DNA from: DASRBO01 sp035653595
GTDB taxonomy: Bacteria > Actinomycetota > Acidimicrobiia > Acidimicrobiales > JAJPHE01
Direction of reading: 5' to 3'
DNA: 27,320 bases
Assembly (NCBI GenBank): GCA_035653595.1
Contig: DASRBO010000092.1
Location: 1-27,320, forward strand
The notes beneath the pieces were generated by a model. That model made no database searches and had not been told where the DNA came from. It worked only from the letters and a program-made list of their open reading frames with translations. The position numbers and the translations under genes are program-made. Below are positions 1-6,495 of this stretch, one piece after another (within the stretch, counting starts at the first letter, position 1; every line of letters starts with the position of its first letter).

Positions 1-129
1 CACGTCGGGGTTCTTCTCGTGCAGGACCTTGGTGATGGCGGCGGTGAGGGTGGTCTTGCCGTGGTCGATGTGGCCCATCGTGCCAATGTTCAGATGCGGC
101 TTGGAACGCTCGAACTTCTTCTTCGCCAT
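1..129 (-). CDS. tuf: Elongation factor Tu, N-terminal 43 residues (gene runs off the window)
   Basis: EF-Tu delivers aminoacyl-tRNA to the ribosomal A site as a GTPase. The visible part starts MAKKKFERSKPHLNIGTIGH and carries the P-loop GHIDHGKT at residues 19-26, with Ile where most EF-Tu proteins have Val (GHVDHGKT). The ATG is preceded at 6 nt by GGAGAG (136-141 on the opposite strand), which fixes the start. The gene lies 75 nt downstream of tRNA-Met and 167 nt downstream of tRNA-Thr on the same strand, so all three probably share a transcript, as in the tRNA-tufB units known from other bacteria. The rest of the gene is outside the window. Identification is secure from the N-terminus alone. 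Confidence 0.97.
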   Translation of the reverse strand, partial: MAKKKFERSKPHLNIGTMGHIDHGKTTLTAAITKVLHEKNPDV

Positions 130-183
130 AACGGGCTCTCCGGATGTCGCCGACCGGGTGGCTCCGGTCTTATCGTCGATTCG

Positions 184-200
184 CCGCCCGGTCCGGGCGG
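184..200 (-). other. GC-rich hairpin between tRNA-Met and tuf
   Basis: CCGCCCG (184-190) and CGGGCGG (194-200) form a perfect 7-bp stem with a 3-nt loop, starting about 4 nt beyond the 3' end of tRNA-Met and 55 nt before the tuf start. There is no T-run after it, so it is more likely a processing or attenuation structure in the tRNA-tuf transcript than a plain intrinsic terminator. Its function is inferred. Confidence 0.45.
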
Positions 201-204
201 TCGG

Positions 205-278
205 TAGCGGCGGTCGGACTCGAACCGACGACCACACGATTATGAGCCGTGTGCTCTAACCAACTGAGCTACGCCGCC
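205..278 (-). tRNA. tRNA-Met(CAT), probably the elongator
   Basis: The 74-nt cloverleaf has acceptor stem GGCGGCG/CGCCGCT (first pair G-U), D stem GCTC/GAGC, anticodon stem CACGG/TCGTG around loop CTCATAA (anticodon CAT), and T arm GTCGG-TTCGAGT-CCGAC. The discriminator base is A and the following bases are CCG, so a complete CCA end is not encoded. The normal pairing at the acceptor end argues for elongator rather than initiator tRNA-Met. A tRNA-Ile2 (CAT modified to lysidine) cannot be fully excluded from sequence alone. Confidence 0.93.
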
Positions 279-296
279 GTGGGGGCCGACGCCCCG

Positions 297-369
297 AGCC
301 CCCTGTCGGAATCGAACCGACGACAACCGCCTTACCATGGCGGTGCTCTGCCGACTGAGCTAAGGGGGC
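297..369 (-). tRNA. tRNA-Thr(GGT)
   Basis: The 73-nt cloverleaf has acceptor GCCCCCT/AGGGGGC, D stem GCTC/GAGC, anticodon stem CCGCC/GGCGG around ATGGTAA (anticodon GGT), and T arm GTCGG-TTCGATT-CCGAC. The discriminator base is T and CCA is not encoded. It is the promoter-proximal gene of the tRNA-Thr/tRNA-Met/tuf series, separated from tRNA-Met by 18 nt. Confidence 0.95.
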
Positions 370-374
370 GCTCG

Positions 375-403
375 CGGCCCTGACGGGCCGCCCCTGAAGC
401 ATA
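375..403 (-). promoter_or_regulatory. Possible promoter of the tRNA-Thr/tRNA-Met/tuf unit
   Basis: On the minus strand a TATGCT box (398-403) of the TANNNT type lies about 30 nt before the 5' end of tRNA-Thr. It is followed by a 6-bp hairpin, CGGCCC-TGAC-GGGCCG (375-390). No convincing -35 element was seen at 16-18 nt. The position suits a stable-RNA promoter, but the call rests on one short box. Confidence 0.35.
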
Positions 404-478
404 GCCAAGCGGCCCCCGAACGCCCTAGGGTGCCCCCGACGGCGCCGGGCGGCGCCGGGGGGACCGGAAGGGGTCGGC

Positions 479-1411
479 ATGGAGATGCGCCGGTTGGGCT
501 CGCTTGAGGTCAGCCTGGTCGGGCTGGGGTGCAACAACTTCGGCATGCGTTGCGACGAGGCCCTGACCAGGAAGGTGGTCGACGCCGCCATCGACGCCGG
601 AATCAACTTCTTCGACACAGCCGACGTCTACGGGGGGACCCTGTCGGAGACCTACCTGGGCAAGGCTCTGGCCGGCCGGCGCGACGAGGTGGTCATCGCC
701 ACCAAGTTCGGCTCCCCCGTAGGGGGCGACCAGGCCAAGTCGGGGGCCAGCGCGGCCTGGGTCACCCAGGCCTGCGAGGACAGCCTGCGCCGCCTGGGCA
801 CCGACCGGATCGACCTCTACCAGCAGCACCGACCCGACCCGTCCACCCCCATCGAGGAGACCCTGGGCGCCCTCGACGAGCTGGTCCGGGCGGGCAAGGT
901 GGTCGAGATCGGCAACTCCAACTTCGACCCCACCATGCTGGCCGATGCCGACGCGACCTCTCGCCAGAAGGGGATCGCCCGCTTCGTCAGCGCCCAGAAC
1001 GAGCTCAACATCCTCCGTCGGGCCCCGCTGGCCGAGCTGCTGCCCACCTGCGAGCGCCTGGGCCTGGGCTTCCTCCCGTTCTTCCCCCTGGCCAGCGGGC
1101 TGCTGACCGGCAAATACCAGCGCAACCAGCCCGCCCCCGAGGGGACCAGGCTGGCCGCCCTGCCCCCCGACCGGGCCGAGCGGGTCTTCTCCGAGCGCAC
1201 CTTCGACCAGGTGGAGGCGCTGGGCGCCTTCGCCGCGGCCCGCGACCACACCCTGCTCGAGCTCGCCTTCGCCTGGCTGGCCAGCCTGCCCGCCATGACG
1301 TCGGTCATCGCTGGTGCCACCAGGGCCGACCAGGTCCGGGCCAACGCCACCGCCGCCGACTGGAAGCTGGGGGGCGACGACCTGGCCGAGTTGGACGCCA
1401 TCCTCCAGTAG
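479..1411 (+). CDS. Aldo/keto reductase
   Basis: This 310-aa protein is an NADPH-dependent (beta/alpha)8-barrel oxidoreductase that would reduce an aldehyde or ketone in the cytoplasm; the substrate cannot be told from sequence. The AKR catalytic tetrad is complete: Asp46 (FFDTADVYG), Tyr51, Lys76 (ATKFGS) and His117 (DLYQQHRPD). The C-terminal part carries the usual family features, including SVIAGATRADQV, which corresponds to the NADP phosphate-binding segment. Length is normal for the family. The ATG has GGAAGGGG (466-473) just upstream. Its stop TAG overlaps the GTG start of the following acetyltransferase by one base, so the two form an operon. It most resembles general AKR proteins of the YajO/Tas or potassium-channel-beta type. 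Confidence 0.93.
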   Translation: MEMRRLGSLEVSLVGLGCNNFGMRCDEALTRKVVDAAIDAGINFFDTADVYGGTLSETYLGKALAGRRDEVVIATKFGSPVGGDQAKSGASAAWVTQACEDSLRRLGTDRIDLYQQHRPDPSTPIEETLGALDELVRAGKVVEIGNSNFDPTMLADADATSRQKGIARFVSAQNELNILRRAPLAELLPTCERLGLGFLPFFPLASGLLTGKYQRNQPAPEGTRLAALPPDRAERVFSERTFDQVEALGAFAAARDHTLLELAFAWLASLPAMTSVIAGATRADQVRANATAADWKLGGDDLAELDAILQ

Positions 1412-1899
1412 TGCTGGTCCGGCTGGCCACCCACGCCGACGGCGAGGCCATCCGGACGATCTACAACCGCGAGGTGACCGGCTCAACGGTGACCTTCGAC
1501 CTGGTCCCCCGCAGCCCCGACGACCAGCGCCGGTGGCTGGAGGAGCACTCGGGCGCCTACCCGGCGGTGGTCGCCGAGGAGGACGGGGCCGTGGTTGGCT
1601 TCGGCTCCCTCACCCCCTACCGGCCCCGGCCGGCCTACGCCACCACCGTCGAGGACTCGGTGTACGTCGCTCCCGAGCGCCAGGGCCGGGGCACCGGCCG
1701 GGCCCTCCTGTCCGAGCTGGTGTCCCTAAGCGAACGGCACGGATTCCATGCCGTCATGGCCCGCATCGTCGGTGGCCACGAGGCCTCCATCGGCCTGCAC
1801 CGGGCCTGCGGATTCGACCTGGTGGGGGTGGAGCGGGAGGTCGGACGCAAGTTCGGCCGCTGGCTGGACGTGGTGGTGATGCAGCGCCTGGTCGGCTGA
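1411..1899 (+). CDS. GNAT N-acetyltransferase, phosphinothricin-acetyltransferase-like (Pat/YncA type)
   Basis: This 162-aa protein has one GNAT fold and would transfer acetyl from acetyl-CoA to an amine. The acetyl-CoA pyrophosphate loop is VYVAPERQGRGTGRALL (QGRGTG at 91-96). The N-terminal IRTIYNREVTGSTVTFD and the later IGLHRACGFDLVGVEREVGRKFGRWLDV are typical of the Pat/Bar/MddA branch, whose members acetylate phosphinothricin or methionine sulfone/sulfoximine; the natural substrate here is unknown. The GTG start sits in TAGTG, sharing one base with the stop of the aldo/keto reductase. The 3' 174 bp overlap the end of the convergent mannosyltransferase reading frame. The family call is firm; the substrate is inference. 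Confidence 0.9.
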   Translation: MLVRLATHADGEAIRTIYNREVTGSTVTFDLVPRSPDDQRRWLEEHSGAYPAVVAEEDGAVVGFGSLTPYRPRPAYATTVEDSVYVAPERQGRGTGRALLSELVSLSERHGFHAVMARIVGGHEASIGLHRACGFDLVGVEREVGRKFGRWLDVVVMQRLVG

Positions 1900-3495
1900 C
1901 AGGAAGCGGACCTCCCCGGCGCCTTCGGGCAGGACCAGCACCAGGCCCGAGGCCCGTCGCGCCCGGCGGGCGACTCCGACGGCCACCGAGCGGATCCGCG
2001 ACCACAGCGGCGGGCCGGGGATGGCCACCAGCACCAGGACCGCCGCCGCCACCTGCCACAGGCTGGACCGCCCGAGCTCCTCCATGAGCGCCCAGCCGCC
2101 GGGGAAGCCGATGAACGAGCCGGCCACCGTGATGCCCACCAGGACCTTCTGGGTCCGCCCGGCCGACACCGGGGCCAACATGACGATCCCCCAGGCCAGG
2201 TACCACGGCTGGATGACCGGACCCATCACCGTGAAGACCAGCAGGCTGCCGCCCAGGGCCCTGATCATCCCGATGCGGTCACTGACGAAGAACAGGTAGA
2301 CCGAGGTGACCACGGCCACCAGCAGGCCCAGGGTCCGGGTGAGGGTCAGCATGCCGTGGACCCCGATGCCCAGGTGGAGGACGTGGGTGATGGTGCCGAG
2401 CAGCATCCCCAGGGCGGTCGGGGGGTCGAGCACCGAGCGCACCGCCGAGGGGTTGTCGAGGGCCTTCACCCAGCCCCAGCCCAGGCCGCTGGCGGCGGCG
2501 ATCACCGCCATGACCCCGGTGGATAGCAGGATGGAGGCCAGGAGGGGCCTGACCCGGGTCCGCCACGGCGAGGTCGTCCCCAACCAGTGCCACCCGATGT
2601 ATAGGACGCCCAGGGCGGCGGGCACCTTGACCGCCGCCGCCAGGGTGCACAGCACGACCCCCACCACCGGCCGGTCCCGCTTGGCGCAGGCCAGGCCGGC
2701 GACCAGCAGCCCGAGCATCAGGGCGTCGTTGTGGGCCCCGGCGACCAGGTGGAGCAGGGTCACCGGGTTGAGCACCGCCAGGCAGAACACCGTCGCCTCG
2801 TCGCGGCGCACGGAGCGGGCCAGGGTGGGCAGGAAGGCCCCGATGAGGATCACGCCGAACAGCTCGAGCAGGCGCAGCCCCACCACGGTGCCCAGCTCGT
2901 GGTGGGCGCTCAGGTTGACGATGCCGGCGGCCAGCTCGACGAAGACCGGCCCGTAGGGGGCGGGGGCGCTCCACCACAGCCGGTCGACCGGGTTGAGGTA
3001 GGACCCCCAGCCCAGGGCCAGGGGGCCGTGGAGGTAGGGGTTGATGCCAAGGCTGACCATGTCGCCCTGGGCGGCGTAGCTGTAGACGTCGCGGCTGAAC
3101 AGCGGCGGGGCGACCAGCAGGGGGACTATCCACAGACCGAAGAGCAGCCACATCCATCGCACCGGCAGCCGGCGGCGGGAGACCAGGCCCATGGTCTCCA
3201 GCCACACCCGTATCAGCAGGAACATCCCGCCGTAGGAGGCGACCAGGGACAGCAGGAGGCCCCGGCCCGGCGGGGTGGTGAGCGGGGGCACCCCGAAGTA
3301 CCAGGCCCCCGGGACCTTGAGGGTGAAGGGCGAGCTGAACTGCGACGCCCCGAAGGTGATGGCGATGGTGGCGACCAGGCCGAGAAGGGCGGGCCGCACC
3401 AGCACCGCGCCGGGGCGCGTGTCATCAGGGCCTCCGCCTGAGATCGCCGATGTCGAGCCCACGTCCAGAGGGCGCAGCTCCATGGCCTTAGACAT
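1726..3495 (-). CDS. MptB-like polyprenol-phosphate-mannose alpha-1,6-mannosyltransferase (GT-C membrane protein)
   Basis: This 589-aa polytopic protein probably builds alpha-1,6-mannan of cell-envelope glycolipids from polyprenyl-phosphate mannose on the outer membrane face. The hallmark is the loop PPLFSRDVYSYAAQGDMVSLGINPY at about 131-154 (quoted in two parts: PPLFSRDVYSY, then AAQGDMVSLGINPY), containing the putative catalytic Asp136, followed by HGPLALGWG and APAPYGPVF. About a dozen hydrophobic segments follow, plus HNDALMLGLLVAGLACAK and a conserved QPWYLAWG near the C-terminus. The start is ambiguous: ATG at 3495 or 3483, both with weak ribosome sites. It lies 77 nt after the GGDEF-EAL gene on the same strand. 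Its last roughly 58 codons run antisense through the convergent acetyltransferase; no earlier in-frame stop exists. Family firm, exact product inferred. Confidence 0.86.
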   Translation of the reverse strand: MSKAMELRPLDVGSTSAISGGGPDDTRPGAVLVRPALLGLVATIAITFGASQFSSPFTLKVPGAWYFGVPPLTTPPGRGLLLSLVASYGGMFLLIRVWLETMGLVSRRRLPVRWMWLLFGLWIVPLLVAPPLFSRDVYSYAAQGDMVSLGINPYLHGPLALGWGSYLNPVDRLWWSAPAPYGPVFVELAAGIVNLSAHHELGTVVGLRLLELFGVILIGAFLPTLARSVRRDEATVFCLAVLNPVTLLHLVAGAHNDALMLGLLVAGLACAKRDRPVVGVVLCTLAAAVKVPAALGVLYIGWHWLGTTSPWRTRVRPLLASILLSTGVMAVIAAASGLGWGWVKALDNPSAVRSVLDPPTALGMLLGTITHVLHLGIGVHGMLTLTRTLGLLVAVVTSVYLFFVSDRIGMIRALGGSLLVFTVMGPVIQPWYLAWGIVMLAPVSAGRTQKVLVGITVAGSFIGFPGGWALMEELGRSSLWQVAAAVLVLVAIPGPPLWSRIRSVAVGVARRARRASGLVLVLPEGAGEVRFLSADQALHHHHVQPAAELASDLPLHPHQVESAGPVQADGGLVATDDAGHDGMESVPFA

Positions 3496-3572
3496 TGCCA
3501 GAACGGCGGCCCGGGTAGCCAGATAGTGCCGAGACCCCCCCTCGAGCCGGGCGTCTCCGCCCCGCCCCTGGC

Positions 3573-6488
3573 TCAGGCCGAGGTGGCCAGCTGCTGTTCG
3601 ATCAGGGCCTCGATCCGCTCCGAGGGCTGGGCGGGGGCGAAGAACCAGCCCTGGACCAGCGGGCAACCCAGCTCTCTGAGGCGCTCGAGCTGGGCCCCGG
3701 TCTCTACCCCCTCGGCCACGCTCTGCATGCCCAGGCTGCGGGTGAGGCGGACCACGGCGGCGACGATCTCGGTGTCGACGGGGTGCTCGCCCAGGCCGCC
3801 CACGAAGGAGCGGTCGATCTTGACCACGTCGACCGGGAAGCGCTTGAGGTAGCTCAGCGAGGAGTAGCCGGTGCCGAAGTCGTCGATGGCCAGGCGTACC
3901 CCCAGGTCCTTGAGCTGCTCGAGGCTGGAGATGGTCGACGGGACGTCGGTCATGATCACGCTCTCGGTGATCTCGAGGCACAGGTGCTCCGGGGCCAGGC
4001 CGCTGTGCTCGAGGATGCGGGCGATGTCGCTGGCCAGTCCCTCGTGGAGGAACTGGCGGGCCGACAGGTTGACGCTCAGCACCAGGGGCTCGGGTCCGGC
4101 CAGCTCGTCCTGCCAGCGCCGCACCTGGCGGCAGGCCTCCTCCAGCACCATCCGGCCCAGGGGCAGGATGAGCCCGCTCTCCTCGGCCGCTCCGATGAAC
4201 TCCTCGGGGGTCAGCAGCCCCCGAGGGGACTGCCATCGCACCAGGGCCTCCACCCCGGCGACCTTGCCTGTGACCGCCGACACCACCGGCTGGTAGTGGA
4301 CCCGGAACTCGCGGTTGTCCAGCGCCCGCCGCAGCGACGACTCGAGGTCCAGGCGGTCGACGGGGCGGTCGCCCATCTCCTCGACGAACACCGCGTAGCA
4401 GTCGCGGCCCCGGCCCTTGGCCCGGTACATGGCCAGGTCGGCCCGGTGGACAAGGGCCTGGGGATCGGGGTGGGGACCGGCCGCCGCCATAGCCACCCCC
4501 ACGCTCACCGACAGCACGATCTCGCGGCCCCCTACCTTGAACGGCCGGGCCATGGCCGCCAGTATCCGCCCCGCCACCGTCACCGGGTCGGCCGCCGTCT
4601 CCACGTCCTCGAGCAGAACGGTGAACTCGTCGCCCCCGAAACGGGCCAGCGTGTCGGCCGGGCGCAGGCAGGACGAGAGCCGCTGGGCCACCTGCTTGAG
4701 CAACACGTCGCCCACCCGGTGTCCGAGGCTGTCGTTGACGATCTTGAACCGGTCGAGGTCGACGAACAGCACGGCGTTGTCGGTTCCCCGCCGCTCCATG
4801 GCGTGATGCAGGCGGTCCAGGAACAGGGCCCGGTTGGCCACGTCGGTGATGGGGTCGTGGAAGGCCTGGTAGGTCAGGGCGGCCTCGAGCGCCCGCCGCT
4901 CGGTCATGTCCCGCAGGGCCAGGACCGCCCCGACCACGGTCTCGCCCCGGTGCAGCGGCGAGGCGGTGAAGGCCACCGGCACCAAGCTCTCGTCGCTCCT
5001 GATCACCACGTGGTCGTCGCTGCGCACCGTGCGCCCGGTGACCACCGCCTCAAGCAGCGGGCACGGCGTGCCCGTGGGGTGGACCCCCTCCACCGGATCG
5101 AGGCGCATCCCGCCGTGCAGGACGTCGTGCACCGGGCGGCCCACCATGTCGGCGGCCGAGCGGGCGACCATGGCGGCGGCGGCCGGGTTGGCGAAGGTGA
5201 CGACCCCGGCCGTGTCCACCGCGATCACGCCCTCGCCCAGCGACTCGGTCAGGATCCGGTTCTTCTCGAACAGGTCGGCGGTCTGCTCGAAGAGCAGGGC
5301 GTTGGCCACCGACGACGCCACGTGGTTGGCGAAGGTGGTGAGCACCTGGGCCTCCCGCCGGGCCAGGCTGACCGAGCCGAGGAATCCGAGGCGCAGCATC
5401 CCGAGGCACGACCCGGACAGCACTAGGGGCGCGACCACCACCGCCTGCAGGCCGTGGGCCGCCATTTCGGCCTGCTGTGGGGTCTCCCCCGCCCCGACCG
5501 CCACCCGGTACACCTCCCGCTCCGATGCCACCCTGGGCCAGAAGGCCGGCGAGAGCGAGGCCGGGGTGCCCCGGAGGACCTCCGAGCTGCCGTCGCTCAG
5601 CCGGCGGTAGGCCTCTGCCGAGCCCGACTCGGACACCATGAGCAGCTCCACGAACTCCGCCCCGAACAGCCCGTGGGCCGCCGGCAGCACCGCCGCGGCC
5701 ACCGCCGGGGGGCTCAGCTGGGCCACCTGACGGGACGAGTCCTGCAGCAGGCGCCAGGTGTCGGCGTCGCGCATCGCCCTCATGTAGAAGCGGTACAGGA
5801 CGCAGACACCGACGAAGACGACGGGGAAGCCGGCCAGCACCCTGGTGTCGTAGTGGGCCAGGGTGACCAGTCCCGCTCCGGCCAGGGTGTTGCCCACCCA
5901 CACCAGCCCGTAGAGGCCGCCGCTGCGGGGCACGACGTCGCGGACCCGCAGCCCCTGGGACAGGGCCACGGCGGCGGTGACCGTCGCCTGGTTCCACACG
6001 AAGAGCAGCACCGACGCCAGCACCAGGGCGACCCAGGTGTCCGAGCGCCCGACCCGCAGCGGCCCCGCCCCCCTGACCAGGTCGTAGACCAGCCCGGCCA
6101 TGGCGATGCCGGCCGCCATGCCGGCGGCGTTGAAGGCCGCCTTCACCGCCGGCCGGCCCGACACCAGGTGCACGAACGCCACGACCATGGGTGCGAGCAG
6201 GGCCAGCCAGGGATGGGGCACGTAGACCAGGCCGATCAGGATCAGCGCCTCTGAGAAGGTGAAGGCGTACCGGGTCGGCCCGAACCGGATGTGCACCATG
6301 GCCAGGTCGGCCAGGGCGCCTACGAAGGCGGCCAGAACCGGCGCCCACCACAGGGGCAGCGGTCCGGCGGCCATGCCGGCCAGTGACCATCCCGCCGCCG
6401 CCGCCCCGGCGGCGAAGACCACCCCCAGCAGCATGTGGAGGCGCCGGTCGGGGCGGACCCCGGAGCGGGCGTCGGGAAGATGCCTCAC
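3573..6488 (-). CDS. Membrane GAF-PAS-GGDEF-EAL protein (diguanylate cyclase / c-di-GMP phosphodiesterase)
   Basis: This 971-aa signalling protein makes and/or degrades cyclic di-GMP at the inner membrane. Domains in order: about eight hydrophobic segments (20-240), a GAF-like sensor (about 255-400), a PAS domain (about 410-530, FANPAAAAMVARS), GGDEF (about 540-700) and EAL (about 715-965). The cyclase motif RFGGDEF is intact (618-622), and an inhibitory I-site RPAD (609-612) sits five residues before it. The EAL domain keeps the residues expected for hydrolysis: E747-A-L, Asn807, Glu839/Glu842, Asp869-Asp870, Lys890 and Glu926. Both activities are therefore possible. The GTG start at 6488 is 7 nt after the protease stop, with no strong Shine-Dalgarno, so translation may be coupled; an ATG 18 codons inside is an alternative start. 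Confident in the domains, not in the net activity. Confidence 0.95.
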   Translation of the reverse strand: MRHLPDARSGVRPDRRLHMLLGVVFAAGAAAAGWSLAGMAAGPLPLWWAPVLAAFVGALADLAMVHIRFGPTRYAFTFSEALILIGLVYVPHPWLALLAPMVVAFVHLVSGRPAVKAAFNAAGMAAGIAMAGLVYDLVRGAGPLRVGRSDTWVALVLASVLLFVWNQATVTAAVALSQGLRVRDVVPRSGGLYGLVWVGNTLAGAGLVTLAHYDTRVLAGFPVVFVGVCVLYRFYMRAMRDADTWRLLQDSSRQVAQLSPPAVAAAVLPAAHGLFGAEFVELLMVSESGSAEAYRRLSDGSSEVLRGTPASLSPAFWPRVASEREVYRVAVGAGETPQQAEMAAHGLQAVVVAPLVLSGSCLGMLRLGFLGSVSLARREAQVLTTFANHVASSVANALLFEQTADLFEKNRILTESLGEGVIAVDTAGVVTFANPAAAAMVARSAADMVGRPVHDVLHGGMRLDPVEGVHPTGTPCPLLEAVVTGRTVRSDDHVVIRSDESLVPVAFTASPLHRGETVVGAVLALRDMTERRALEAALTYQAFHDPITDVANRALFLDRLHHAMERRGTDNAVLFVDLDRFKIVNDSLGHRVGDVLLKQVAQRLSSCLRPADTLARFGGDEFTVLLEDVETAADPVTVAGRILAAMARPFKVGGREIVLSVSVGVAMAAAGPHPDPQALVHRADLAMYRAKGRGRDCYAVFVEEMGDRPVDRLDLESSLRRALDNREFRVHYQPVVSAVTGKVAGVEALVRWQSPRGLLTPEEFIGAAEESGLILPLGRMVLEEACRQVRRWQDELAGPEPLVLSVNLSARQFLHEGLASDIARILEHSGLAPEHLCLEITESVIMTDVPSTISSLEQLKDLGVRLAIDDFGTGYSSLSYLKRFPVDVVKIDRSFVGGLGEHPVDTEIVAAVVRLTRSLGMQSVAEGVETGAQLERLRELGCPLVQGWFFAPAQPSERIEALIEQQLATSA

Positions 6489-6495
6489 CTTGGGC

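Noticed and set aside
425..1486. Long minus-strand open frame of 353 codons opposite the aldo/keto reductase
   Set aside because: It is the GC-rich shadow of the reductase; it is rich in Gly, Gln and Arg with no domain, while the plus-strand frame has the full catalytic tetrad.
3783..5426. Plus-strand open frame of 547 codons opposite the GGDEF-EAL gene
   Set aside because: The composition is dominated by His, Gln, Gly and Arg with no motif; the minus-strand frame has complete GGDEF and EAL signatures.
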